A stretch of DNA of 64,000 nt from Doryteuthis pealeii (lineage: Eukaryota > Mollusca > Cephalopoda > Myopsida > Loliginidae). Both the position numbers and the translations under genes were made by a program. Of this stretch, positions 44,911-55,747 are shown piece after piece; position 1 is the stretch's first letter; the number at the start of each line of letters is the position of its first letter. Location: contig CM042142.1 in the NCBI GenBank assembly GCA_023376005.1, positions 48,981,051-49,045,050 of the forward strand. Direction: 5' to 3'. The notes under the pieces are model-generated. The model made no database searches, had not been told where the DNA came from, and worked only from the letters and a program-made list of their open reading frames with translations.

Positions 44911-45390
44911 TATCGTAAATCTTCGAGTATAATCCGCACTTTTTTCCCAAAAATGAAAAATATTTTCCAAGCAATGTCCGAGTCTCTATTTGCTGTCCAG
45001 CAATGTTTATTCAGACACATTTTTTTCAGAGGTACAGCCATCTAAAAATCTCCTGTGTATTATATATATTTACCAACCCCTCCGCAAAAGCTGGATATGA
45101 CACAAGGTCAATTTCTTAAGCAGGGTTCAGCAGGTTTGAATTCAGAGTTTTCCTTCTCCTAGACTGGTTGCCTAACTAAGGTTAAAGAGCCCAGTCTGCC
45201 CTACTATTTACCCATAGCTGGAGGGAGAGTAGGATACATACCTTTCCCAAGGGTATTAGCGTTAAGTGAAATGCAACGTCCAGGATTTGAACTCGGGGAG
45301 ACGAGTCCATTTCCCATGACTTTAACCATTACATCACGCACTTCCTGTGTATTATACTCAAGGGCGGACTATACTCCAGGATTTACTGTA
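44911..45390. mobile_element. MITE-O with nested SINE2
   Basis: Ends TATCGTAAATCTTCGAGTAT and (minus) TACAGTAAATCCTGGAGTAT with matching GTCCGC/ATCCGC blocks inside, TA at both borders. SINE2 is inserted in the middle. Confidence 0.7.
45065..45342 (-). mobile_element. SINE2, complete, with 14-bp target duplication
   Basis: Flanked by TCCTGTGTATTATA on both sides (45051-45064, 45343-45356). The minus strand has the TGTAATGGTTAAAG A box and GAGTTCAAATCC B box and ends in the CCTTGTGTCATATCC block. This defines the full SINE2 length, about 278 bp. Confidence 0.85.
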
Positions 45391-45559
45391 GGTAATCACC
45401 AATTTATTCAAATCATCATCAATAAAATGTTTCAATGAAATACTGGATCAATAACTAATTCTGCATTCAGTCTTCATCAATGAAAATTTAGTAGCAAAAA
45501 AAAAAAAAAAATTAAAAAAATAATTTAAAAAAGTGTAAAAATAAAATCTTATTACTTAC

Positions 45560-45678
45560 TTTTGAGCTTCATGAGCTTGAGCATCTTTATGATGTCGTTC
45601 ATGAAGTTTGATTTGATCATCAAATACTGACAGTGTTTCTCGGAATGCATCCAATGCTTGGCTTTTTAACTGCAGCTC
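45560..45678 (-). CDS. PIK3R1-like: p85 exon H: inter-SH2 coiled coil, middle
   Basis: 119 bp, acceptor TTCTATAG, donor GTAAGT. Encodes ELQLKSQALDAFRETLSVFD and DQIKLHERHHKDAQAHEAQ, aligning with the '[21 protein letters not shown]' part of the vertebrate coil. It is predicted to be one continuous alpha helix without prolines or glycines. Confidence 0.94.
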
Positions 45679-46007
45679 CTATAGAAAAGAAATGCTTTAA
45701 ATTACCTTCTGACATAGAATAGATATTTTGAAAAGTTACTTTCAAATAAATTAACTATTTTTATTTATTACTTAAGAGAAATTAAAAAGATCCTATAAGA
45801 CACATTTTTTAAAAGAAAAAGATAAAATATTAAACCAAATCTAATGCACTTGGGATCGCAATTACCAAAAAAGGCTCAGTAAAACAGGCTTGGACAAGGA
45901 GGCATGGAGAATAAATTTTAAGTTGTTAGGAATTATGTAAAAAAATAAATTAATTAAATTTTTTTTAATTGCTAGGATAGAGAGGCATGTAATAAAAACA
46001 TTTTTTC

Positions 46008-46495
46008 AAGTTACCATGATGGGGAGTCATGTAAAATATCTTTTTCAAGTTACCATGATGGGAGTCATGTAAAATATCTTTTTCAAGTTACCATGATGGG
46101 GAGTCATGTAAAATATCTTTTTCAAGTTACCATGATGGGGAGTCATGTAAAATATCTTTTTCAAGTTACCATGATGGGGAGTCATGTAAAATATCTTTTT
46201 CAAGTTACCATGATGGGGAGTCATGTAAAATATTTTTCAAGTTACCATGATGGGAGTCATGTAAAATATCTTTTTTCAAGTTACCATGATGGGGAGTCAT
46301 GTAAAATATCTTTTTCAAGTTACCATGATGGGGAGTCATGTAAAATATCTTTTTCAAAGTTACCATGATGGGGAGTCATAAAATATCTTTTTCAAGTTAC
46401 CATGATGGGGAGTCATGTAAAATATCAAGTTACCATGATGGGGAGTCATGTAAAATATCTTTTTCAAGTTACCATGATGGGAGTCATGTAAAATA
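46008..46495. repeat. 39-bp minisatellite in p85 intron
   Basis: About 12-13 nearly identical units of GTTACCATGATGGGGAGTCA + TGTAAAATATCTTTTTCAA. The unit is divisible by 3, so the plus strand stays open and gives an artefactual repeat of MMGSHVKYLFQVT. Degenerate related words (GATGGGGAGTTATG, GGATGGGAAG) continue to about 46890, suggesting older units. Confidence 0.95.
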
Positions 46496-46989
46496 TGTTT
46501 TTTTTTTAATGTTGATAGGATGGGAAATCAATTAAATTTTTTTTTTTAAATTCAGGATGCCAGTTATGAAGGTAAAAAAAAAAAGAAAAAGAAAAAGAAA
46601 AACAGTCTGGAGGGGGAGTCATCTGTAAAAAAAAAAAAAGTTGCTGGGAATGGTGAGTCATGTTAAAAGATTAAAAAAACAATTGCCTGGATGAAGAGCC
46701 ATGAAAATAAGTATAACCAGGATGGGGAGTTATGTATAAAAAATGTTTTTAAATGTTGCAGGATGAAGAATCATGATAGAAAATATTACCATATATGGAG
46801 AGTCATATATATAAAAAAAATTTTTTTTAATTGTTAGGACAAGGAATTGTGTAAAAAAAATAAAATTGCTAGGATGGGAAGCGATGTAAGAAAAAATATG
46901 TATATATTTTTGTTAAAGATGGTTGAACTCAAACAAAATATCACAATAATAAAAAATAAGAAAATATTCTAAAAGAAAATTTTAAATAC

Positions 46990-47115
46990 CTGTGATGTTT
47001 TGGAATGGCTTTGGTAAAGACAATCATAAGCATTGGCCTTTTTTTGGTATTCTGTATTAATCTTCAACAGTTTTTGTAATTCTTCTCTTATGGCATCAGC
47101 GCCAATTGTTACATA
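46990..47115 (-). CDS. PIK3R1-like: p85 exon G: start of inter-SH2 coiled coil
   Basis: 126 bp, exactly 42 codons, phase 0 at both ends; acceptor TATTTCAG, donor GTATTT (a weaker donor than the others). Encodes a heptad-like helix beginning YVTIGADAIREELQKLLKIN and ending YDCLYQSHSKTSQ. It aligns with the vertebrate inter-SH2 start around 'YDRLYEEYTRTSQ'. This coil is the constitutive p110 (adaptor-binding and C2 domain) partner surface. Confidence 0.94.
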
Positions 47116-47383
47116 CTGAAATAAAAGAAATTATCTTATAAGAGAGGTGTACCAGCATTAGGAAGAACAAAAGAGTGTTTCTGATATTCATAGGTCTTTA
47201 TTTCTGTCTTCTGTACCCTTGAGCCTTATCTTCGATACAGTTAACGTTAATTTACCGTAAACTAAAAATAATATAACAAAAACAAAAGATAAAAAAATGC
47301 ATAAATAAACCAGTTATAACAAAGGGAAATTCCAGTCACAATGCGACTTACCAACTTTTACCTTCTTCTGGGCTGGTAGTGTG

Positions 47384-47578
47384 GTGATATCTACCCAAGG
47401 TGTCTTTTCATGTACTATATGTACTAATTAGTACATCGCATACAAATGACTTAGTATGCAAATAACTGTGTTGTAATTCTGCTTTACAAGTAGAAGGTCG
47501 CGAGTTCGATCCTCGTCTAAACCTCCAACTGTGCCGTAATACTCCCACCGTCACACCGGCAGTTACACTCCCACCAAA
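47384..47578. mobile_element. MITE-P copy 1
   Basis: Ends CTGGTAGTGTGGTGATATCT and (minus) CTGCCGGTGTGACGGTG-type. The inside carries GGTCGCGAGTTCGATCCTCG, a B-box-like word. A second copy is at 50049-50230. Confidence 0.65.
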
Positions 47579-48009
47579 TATCATGAATTACTAATTAATG
47601 GTGATTTTATCGCAACTGTTTTTAAGGTGCTGGGAATGTTCAATATGAGTCTCTTGCCATGTAAACATAATTATGAAGTTTATGTGCTAAATGCTTTAGC
47701 ATGAAACACGAGTGTCTCACTAACTTTACTTTTCTCTAATTGTCCTTAGGTAACGTAAAATAACGTTTCAATAAATTTATTGAAGACTTATCTCAAATGT
47801 TCTCTATTATTTCTAGTTCTCTGCTTACTTGTTTCTATCTTTGTAAATGGATTGTTCTCTTGACAGAATTCAGCTTTTGATTTTATATTTATCAAAAAAA
47901 AAAAAAAAATTTAAAAAAAAATAAATCAATTTTAATTAATACAATTTTTTATAAATACAATTTAAATAGACTGAAAAAAAAAAAAAAAAATTTCTTTTTT
48001 TTTTGTTTG
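47579..48009. other. p85 intron, AT-rich
   Basis: Poly(A)/poly(T) rich; no feature recognised. Confidence 0.4.
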
Positions 48010-49975
48010 GTGGTCTACCACGTCATCTGCAAATCTTGGATGGTGAAAATATGTTTGCTCTTGTGAAATCCTTGTCTCTCTCCCACACGAAGAAATCTAA
48101 GGTAATCCTGGTCCTTGTAATAAACATGAAACTCATGAAACATACGTTCCACGTCACACATAATAGCCACTTGACCTTTCTGGAAATGACACATCACTCC
48201 TACAAGTGTATTTGTGAGGTCAGGTCCAGTTAGCAAATGGTTGTTCAAAGAGATTTTTTGGAACTTTGACCAACAATCAAATACAACAGGAATTTTGCCT
48301 GGTGTTTTAGGGTGGTAAACCCCATGGTGTACCATGCTGGGTGGTTATCTAATTCTGACTTGGGAACCTTTTCAGCATCGCCTCTTAAAATCATGTTCTC
48401 CATGAAGTTTATATAATGGTTGAAATATTGACAGTCTGCTCTCAGACGTTTTTGCAGATGTCTGAGTCTATGTTCCGCACAAACCCTATTATTCGGTAAA
48501 TTTGGTCTTTCCCTTTTGAAGGGTAATGGCATTTCATAATGTCCATTTGGAGTCCTTTTAATACCTTCTTTTAATATTGCTAGAAATCTTAAATCCTCCT
48601 GAGACACAGTCTTTTCTTCATTGCTCCTCTCTATAAAATTGGACTCAAAGACTTTCAATATGTCTTCTGGTCAGATTGTTTCTTTAACCCTTGTGTGATA
48701 AACAAAGTGTATTTCGGATTTAAGCTTGTGAGATGATTCCGTAACTGGAAATACCTGCCTAGTGATTATTCGATGGCTTATTCCAATGCTATCATCATAA
48801 TCCGGGTTATGATTGTATCCAATGATGCTCCAGCCCCAATATGGTTTTTTGGGCAAATGGTTCATCACCTTTTCCACTGATGACGTTTGTGGGAAGTAAG
48901 GCTTGTGGGCAGTTATAGCCAATTAATAGTCCCACCTCACAGTTCATCTTTGGAGATAATTTATATCTCAGGTATTTTAAATGAGGCCAGTTTTTTGCTG
49001 TTTCGCATGTGGGATCTATTGGCAGGTATGTGTTGTCTTGTGTACGTTGCAAGGAGTTTGATATTGTCCATGCTTTTAATGCCTCTTACTTGTAATCCGC
49101 TCAATTTCTGGCTAGAAACAAACCTTTTTTTACAGATGTCATTGTTGAAATTTTGAGGTTGACTGGCTCGTTTGAGACATTTAGTGCCTCAGCAACATTC
49201 TCTGATATAAATGTAGTTTGGTTTGTTTTGTTTTACGGCATATCAACCTCAGTGGGTCATTTAATGCCAATAAAGTTTTGAAATAAATCAATTCTTAATG
49301 GATAATACAATTTTTTTATAAATACATTTTTCTATTTAACCTATAGATGGGACCCTAACAGGTACTACCACTTCGGGTCAGAGTGGACCAGGGAGCAATG
49401 GTGATGAATGCTCCACATTCCCCAAACCTCCAAAACTGGAACCTCACCATCAGATAGAGTTTAATGTCATTCCAGGACATGTGCAGCCACCGCCTTCTAG
49501 CACCCATATGATAAAAAGGGGTTGGGGCTTGCCATAATGACAATAGGATTGGGAAAGTCATATAGGTGCCAGGGCTTGACGTGACCAGCCGATTGATCGG
49601 AGGGGGCCTCTTCGACTGCCCGTCTAGCCCAAGATAGGGCCAAAGTGGAGTATTTCATGTCATGAACTGCTCATCCACCTGGGCTCTATCCTTAAGCATC
49701 ATGGGTCGCCACCCACGGCCAACAGATGGCCCCATTGGGGGAGTTTTACCCCTCTGCAGAGATGCAGTCGGTGCATTCTAACGCCCCAGCCGACAGGGCG
49801 GGGTCTTATTCTGCAGGTAGGTCTTATTTTCAGGGAAGCACGATATGGCTAAAGTGGAGTATTGCATGTCATGAACTGCTCATCCACCTGGGCTCTATCC
49901 TTAAGCATCACGGTATAAATGTAGTGTCACTTTAAGTGTCAAGTAGAGCATACACTAATATTTCATGTTCTGGGT
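48010..49975 (-). pseudogene. BEL/Pao retrotransposon pol relic
   Basis: Minus-strand order: aspartic-protease-like start (ILVYALLDT near 49960, TFISENVAEALNV near 49180), a segment with NCEVGLLIGYNCPQALLP, a segment with GWSIIGYNHNPDYDD, then reverse transcriptase start with HRLRHLQKRLRADCQYFNHY, VVFDCWSKFQKISLNNHLL and TGPDLTNTLVGVMCHFQKG. This is characteristic of BEL/Pao pol. It is broken by several frameshifts and stops and cut by a family-B insertion (49217-49913). It stops near 48010, so RNase H and integrase are missing. Confidence 0.85.
49217..49913 (-). mobile_element. Family B inserted in BEL/Pao relic
   Basis: Flanked by TATAAATGTAG at 49206-49216 and 49914-49924. The tail (minus ...AAACAAACCAAAC) abuts the lower copy. 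About 110 bp at the upper end duplicates an internal segment (CTCATCCACCTGGGCTCTAT occurs twice) around a 'GGTCTTATTTTCAGGGAAGC' word also seen at 54530. Confidence 0.85.
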
Positions 49976-50048
49976 CATCTATAGTAGATATATATACCGG
50001 AACTATTGAAGAGGTATATGTGTAGCTTGTTTCTTGGGAAATCCTCCT

Positions 50049-50230
50049 CGGCTGGTAGTGTGGTGATATCTACCCAAGGTGTCTTTTCATGTACTAATAT
50101 AGTACATCACATACAAATGATTTAGTATGCAAATAACTGTGCTGTAATTCTGCTTTACAAGCAGAAGGTTGCGAGTTCGATCCTCGCCAAAACCTCCAAC
50201 TGTGCCGTAATACTCGTCACACCGGCAGTT
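50049..50230. mobile_element. MITE-P copy 2
   Basis: Same ends as 47384-47578, with TGCGAGTTCGATCCTCGCC inside. Confidence 0.65.
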
Positions 50231-50309
50231 ACAAGAGGAATTTGACAAATGACAAAAAAAAAAAAAAAAATATGCATAGATTTATAAAATGCAAAAATAA
50301 ATGTAAAGA

Positions 50310-50440
50310 CAACTCTGCTATTAGAGTCTTTAATGGTGTGGTTATAATTTGTATACTGGTTTTAACAAAACCAGGTTTAATAAATAATTACTTGGTATTA
50401 TTGATCTCTAATATTATTGAATCATTACATTATCTTCATA
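50310..50440 (+). repeat. HEL1-like remnant
   Basis: Inner segment 'GGTTTTAACAAAACCAGGTT' and 'TAAATAATTACTTGGTATTA' resemble 40370-40450. Confidence 0.5.
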
Positions 50441-50454
50441 ATTCTTTTACTGAT

Positions 50455-50679
50455 TGTTATGGTAATGTACCACGCATGCATGATCTCTTCCAACTATAAA
50501 TAGCAGCAGCAGGTTCTGTACTTAAGTGAGAGTTAATATTTCAGCGGATAGCTGATAAGACAACCTCAAGAGTGACCTTTTCATTTGTATATATTTGTAC
50601 TACTGTTCTTTGTTAATATATTTGTTTAACTCATTTCCTGTCTTATGTCTTTATTCTGGCCCCTAACCAGGCCACAACA
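50455..50679 (+). mobile_element. Solo LTR with perfect 5-bp target duplication
   Basis: 225 bp beginning TGTTATGG and ending CCACAACA, with CTGAT directly on both sides. A TATA-like CTATAAATAG lies at about 50493. No internal retroelement sequence, so it is a recombination product. Clade not determined; orientation from the TATA word. Confidence 0.8.
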
Positions 50680-51025
50680 CTGATAAATATTAATATCTGA
50701 AAGTTAGCCCTTTACCTACCAGAGCGTACAAAAACACCCGAGATGTCAACCCTTGGGTTATTTTATGCCAAAGACATTTTTGTTTTATTCACTCTTATTG
50801 GTATTCAATTTTTTCTTTCAGACTCAATTTTTCAATCTATTTTTTGGGCACTTTGGCAGATAAAGGGTTAAAATCTATACATTTGTTATCAGGTTATCAA
50901 TATTAGTGCATTTTGTTAATAGGTTTTATTAGTACTTTACCGTTTTAAATTTTGGTTCGTTCGGGACAGACTTAACCATTCCAATAGTTTTATTATAGAA
51001 TTTAATCCAAATCTGTTTTACTTAC

Positions 51026-51206
51026 CGGGCCAGGCCTACACACTGGATGTTCTAATCGAGTGTCGAGCGCTCTATTATAGATAGCAAGAGAATTATATCG
51101 ATAATGCTCAATAAGTTCCACCACAGAATCAAACGTTAAAGGTTCCACAAATCCATATTTGTTGTTTTTATGATAAATCTTTATCAATTTATTGCTGCCT
51201 CCTTTT
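51026..51206 (-). CDS. PIK3R1-like: p85 exon F: end of N-terminal SH2
   Basis: 181 bp with acceptor ATTACAG and donor GTAAGT, ending in phase 0. Encodes [19 protein letters not shown], then [20 protein letters not shown] and the segment up to [10 protein letters not shown]. This completes the N-terminal SH2 domain (beta D histidine, YGF and the HYR helix are all present). Its intron towards exon G holds a BEL/Pao relic, a family-B insertion and a solo LTR. Confidence 0.96.
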
Positions 51207-51247
51207 CTGTAATGAAATAGAAAACAAAAAATAATTTGAGAGAAGAA

Positions 51248-51279
<32 letters not shown>

Positions 51280-51355
51280 AACATTTTAAAAATGCAACAA
51301 ATATTATGATCATCTATTAATAAAAACAGCAAATTTTGTTAATGCATTAAACAAA

Positions 51356-51983
51356 TCTTATTATAATGGAGATTGAGTGTTTTTCTGTCTGTAACCGAAA
51401 CTATATTACTACTCAAGTCACAATTTCCTTAGTTATTTATGTCACATTCACCGTGATTTTATTTTTATCTAAACCCCAATTATCAATAAAATTGTTTTGC
51501 ATTATTATTACTGTTGGTCATACCTACATATGTATAATATGCAATTGTATTTATATATACAACAAAATAGCGGTTTACAGTGTGAACGGGAAGGCTAATT
51601 TGCATATTGATATTAAAAATTTGATTTTAATAAATATGGGTTTAGTATTATTGATTTCTAATTATTTGGTTTTAACTTGATGAATATGAGCAAAAGTCTT
51701 GTGGATACATCTTAAAAGAAATTCATTGACAAGAAGACATAATTGTAATTTTATTCTTTACTTCTATTTTAACTGAATAGTTAAATTAGGAAAATTTAGC
51801 AATGAAAGACGAGATGAAAGAGTAACCTTCAGTTGTTCTATTTTTCAATTATACCCCCCCCCCTCGTCTAAAATCTTTTTATCTGCATTCTTATTTAGTT
51901 TCATTAGCCTTTCTAATTTTATATAACATTTTATTACATTAAAACTTAAATACTTGCACCCGGAGGGTGCATATATTTGCTAG
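51356..51983 (+). mobile_element. HEL1 copy b, complete
   Basis: 628 bp, A|TC at the 5' end (TCTTATTATAATGGAGATTG) and at the 3' end a perfect 7-bp-stem hairpin TGCACCC-GGA-GGGTGCA?-type, then TATATTTG and CTAG|T. Best reference copy. No coding capacity. Confidence 0.85.
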
Positions 51984-52097
51984 TACAAATAATAAACTGA
52001 ATTCCATTTAATTCCTTTAAATTTATTATTGGCAGAATAAAATATCAATAACAACTTGTAATCTATTAATTGTTGTTGACTATAAAATGTAAATAAG

Positions 52098-52340
52098 TAA
52101 AGTCGACGGGGCGGCCTAAAGTCGGTATCAGCCAGTCAGCGAGGGAGTCTATACCTTTTCAATAGCGCTAGACCAAGGAGATTGTTTTTTTAGCATCTGA
52201 GGTGGAGCGCCACACCTACCATCAGCTCCTTACTTTACCGCACATATCCCTGTGCTACTCATACACTGAGTTGGCGAGGACCAGTATCGAACTAGGAACC
52301 TTGTGGTTTCTAGCTGAACGCTCTACCGACTGAGCTAGTA
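52098..52340 (-). mobile_element. SINE1 copy in p85 intron
   Basis: Complete, minus orientation, very similar to 38018-38266. Confidence 0.85.
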
Positions 52341-52910
52341 GTCACGTAAAAATTGATTGTCTGAATTTTTGAGATTTGTGATCATCTATTGGCTTTACTT
52401 GATCAAGTTAAATTTGTATCAATTAAAAAAAAAAAAACAAAAAAAACAAAAAAAAAACATTTTGAAATGTTGAATACTTTAAAACCTAACCTATAAAAGC
52501 AATAATTTAATATTCATAATCTTTCCATTATATTAATATCTTTTAAATCAAATTCATATACCACAGTATATAAAGCAAATGCATTTTTTTTTAACATTTA
52601 TAATTCTGTTTTAAGAATAGAAATTTATATTTTGTTCTGCTATTTCTTATTTTGCTGCCATTTATAAAAACACTAAAAAGCCATCACATTCAAAACTTTT
52701 CTAGTTAAATGAGACAAAAAGTTAACATAATTCAACAACACTATACCTAAAATCCCCCCTCCATACAAATATGCACATACACACACACAATATTATTACT
52801 GCATGCTATTCATTTTCCTGATATTAATACATTATTCTAAGTACTATATATGAGCCTTTGAAGTGTTGTGATGCACCTGAGCTCTATATGCAATAATTTC
52901 ATTATTATAA
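52341..52910. other. p85 intron, AT-rich
   Basis: A-rich tract at about 52425-52460; nothing else recognised. Confidence 0.4.
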
Positions 52911-53536
52911 CTAGCAAATATATGCACCCTCTGGGTGCAAGTATTTAAGTTTTAATGAAATAAAATATATTAAATTAGAAAGGCTAATGAAACTAAATAA
53001 GAATGCAGATAAAAAGATTTGAAACACAGGGGGGTATAATCAAAAAATAGAACAACTGAAACTTACTCTTTCATCATTTCCGTCTTTCATTGATCAAGTT
53101 TCCTAATTCAACTATTTAGTTAAAATGGGAAGTAAAGAATAAAATTTCAGTTATTTCTTCTTGCTAATGGATTTATTTTAAGATTTATCTCTGAGATTTT
53201 TGCTGATATTCATTAAGATAAAACCAAACAATTAGAAATCAATAATACTAAGCTCATATTTATTAAAATCAAATTTGAAATATAAATATGCAAATCAGCC
53301 TTTCCGTTCATACTATAAACTGCAATTTTTTATATATATAAATACAATTACATGTTATTAATATGTAGATAAGGCCAACAGTATTAATAATGTAAAACAA
53401 TTTTATTAATAATTGAGGTTTAGATAAAAATAAAATCATGGAGAATGTGATGTAAATAACTAAGAGAATTGTGACTTGAGTAGTGATATAGTTTCGGTTA
53501 CAGACAGAAAAACACACAATCTCCATTATAATAAGA
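52911..53536 (-). mobile_element. HEL1 copy c, complete
   Basis: 626 bp, inverse of copy b, with TGCACCC-AGA-GGGTGCA hairpin, TATATTTG, CTAG|T, and A|TCTTATTATAATGGAG at the other end. Lies 0.9 kb from copy b in opposite orientation. Confidence 0.85.
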
Positions 53537-53768
53537 TTAATCAATAGAATAATATTACAAAAGTTATATGATGGTAATAATAATGATATTATCAGTAACT
53601 ACTTAAAAAACAATGTTTATTTATCCAATATATGAACCACTTCAATTACACTAGTCTAAATAAATCCCAGACTGAGCAAAGCCATACCTTTCCTGTCTAC
53701 AAGGATTTTGCCATCAAAATGTCATTGTATCATAAAGACATTTCATTGGTCAATATCAAAGATCAACC

Positions 53769-54176
53769 GGTTAAATCCTACTTAATGGACATAAATTCCA
53801 CCATGTGTCACCCTGCCCCCCCCCTCAAAAAAAAATACTAAAAATCAAGGAATAAACCGAATTTAATGAAATTTTCAGTGTTGATACATTAATGAATAAA
53901 AGATATAATGCACCAGTTATTTTAATTAAAAACTTGGTCAATTAACTTTGAACCACGTATGTTTGTGAATCTGTGTTATGCTTCAAAGTTAACTGACCTG
54001 AAAAAATGTAAGAGTTTTCAAATCAAATAACTTGTGCATTATATTGTTTATTCATTAATATATCAACACTAAAAATTTCATTAAATTCGGTTAAATCCAT
54101 GATTTTTAGTATTTTTTTTCTTTTGGCGGGGTGACATACGATGGTGGAATTTATGTCCGTTAAGTAGGATTTAACC
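53769..54176. mobile_element. MITE-F copy 2
   Basis: Ends GGTTAAATCCTACTTAATGG and the inverse. Flanks GATCAACC and GATCAATC form a 7-of-8 target duplication. Arms about 190 bp. Confidence 0.85.
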
Positions 54177-54324
54177 GATCAATCTTCCTAAAAGGTTGGG
54201 CTGATTTAAGATCCTTTAAATCTAAGTGTATTGTAGAGATAGCAGAAATCTCTCCCTATGCCACACAAACAAAAGTTTAGTTAACCATTTACTAATCAAT
54301 GAAGTTCAAGAACTGCCCGAAATA

Positions 54325-54563
54325 CTGTGTTGCCCCTAAAATAAGACAGGGCTGAAACTCTGAAATATAACACTAAGGCTTATTTTCAGGCGATGTTGAG
54401 TGTTTGTGTTGCATGATGCGATTGTAAAGAATGCTTATTTCTTTCATCTGTCTGCCACTCTCAACAAGGGCTTATTTTAAGGGGAAGGCTTATATTAAAA
54501 TCATCCCGAAAAAACACTTGGTCTTATTTTGCAGGTAGGTCTTATTTTGGGGAAACACGCTAT
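54325..54563. mobile_element. DNA-transposon MITE (ends like GTGTTGCCCCTAAAATAAG)
   Basis: Left end TGTGTTGCCCCTAAAATAAG, right end (minus) GCGTGTTTCCCCAAAATAAG, with repeated GGCTTATTTT words in between. The pattern resembles a widely distributed animal DNA transposon; exact family not assigned. Confidence 0.6.
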
Positions 54564-54966
54564 CCATCTTATTTATTAACATTAAAATAACAATTCTGCC
54601 CAAAATAAAATAGCAGGTTAGTTGATCCATATAAATTAAATGATTATGAGTGATTTTAACAGCATGTCAACCTGTTTGGGGTTATTTTATACCTAGAGGT
54701 TAGGGAATCACATTCATATTTACATTTTTGTGTAGTAACTTCTTAAAAAGGAGTTTTTCTTTTGGTTGGGGCATGATTATGTGATAGAGTATTACTATTT
54801 GACCCATAGATGAGATCTTTGGGTCAAATAGATATGTTAGTAATATTTTATCACATAACTGGGCTCCCATCCCCTCAAAAAAAAATCTAATAGGTGCTTA
54901 TGATAACTAACAATCATAATCTTGTGAAACAAGAAATATAGAACCAATAAAATGTGTCCAGCTTAC

Positions 54967-55059
54967 CTAAGGGTCAGAGTGTAGTCACCAGGCGTAGAGG
55001 CATCTCGGACCAGAAAGGTTCCATCCAAGGCATCCTTCAGCTTCTCATTTACCTCTTCT
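54967..55059 (-). CDS. PIK3R1-like: p85 exon E: N-terminal SH2 with FLVR motif
   Basis: 93 bp, acceptor TTTATAG, donor GTAAGC. Encodes [20 protein letters not shown] and then [12 protein letters not shown]. The FLVR arginine (residue 193 of the visible chain) is the key phosphotyrosine-binding residue. The REE segment matches the vertebrate residues that also touch the p110 helical domain in the inhibited complex. The BC loop is about two residues shorter than in human p85 alpha. Confidence 0.96.
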
Positions 55060-55264
55060 CTATAAATAAAAATATATACAAATATATATAAAAATATACA
55101 CTATACAAATATACATTTCACAAAATTTATACAAAAAAAATATACATTTCACAAAATTTATACAAAAAAGATAAAAATAAACATTTCACAGTATTCTACA
55201 TCCCCAGACAACAGGGCAGCTAACAAAATGAATTGTTGTTGATTATAAAATGTAGTTACAAAAA

Positions 55265-55470
55265 GATTGATTGATTGATTTTAATGGCATGTTAACCTGT
55301 CTAAGGTTATTTTATGCCCAGAGCCTAAGGAATTGCATTCATATTTATACAGCTCTATCTAATCCACACATGGGATCCTAATAGGTACTACCACTCAGAG
55401 TGGACTTGAGAGAAATGGCAGTGAAGGGTTATTTCCCAGAGTTCTAGAATTGAAGTCTCACCATCAGATA
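55265..55470 (-). repeat. Family B / LINE-tail fragment
   Basis: 'GATTTTAATGGCATGTTAAC' tail block, then TACTACCACTCAGAGTGGAC and the TCACCATCAGATA block. A similar tail-only piece is at 54648-54720. Confidence 0.6.
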
Positions 55471-55511
55471 TATGAAAAAAACAAAAAAAGAAAAAAAAAA
55501 AAACAGTTGTT

Positions 55512-55747
55512 GGGGCGGCCTAAAGTTGGTATCAGCCAATTAGCGAGGGAGTCTATCCCCTTTTCACTAGCACTAGACCAAGGAGATTGTTTTAGCATCT
55601 GAGGTGGAGCACCACACCTACCATCAACTCCTTACTTTACTGTATAGATCCCTGTGCTACTCTTACGCTGAGTTGGCGAGGGCCGATATCGAATCAGGAA
55701 CCTTGCGATTCCTAGTTGAACGCTCTACCAACTGAGCTAAACCGGCC
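55512..55747 (-). mobile_element. SINE1 copy in p85 intron
   Basis: Complete. Minus A box TTTAGCTCAGTTGGTAGAGC, B-box region CCTGATTCGATATCGG. Confidence 0.85.

Noticed and set aside
46093..46368. 91-residue MMGSHVKYLFQVT repeat protein
   Set aside because: A by-product of the 39-bp minisatellite, whose length is divisible by three.
46008..46495. CRISPR-like array
   Set aside because: Units are contiguous identical copies without unique spacers, in an intron of an animal gene.
50150..50200. Possible tRNA (AGGTTGCGAGTTCGATCCTCGCC)
   Set aside because: The sequence lies within a repeated unit with inverted ends (MITE-P) and no full cloverleaf could be drawn.
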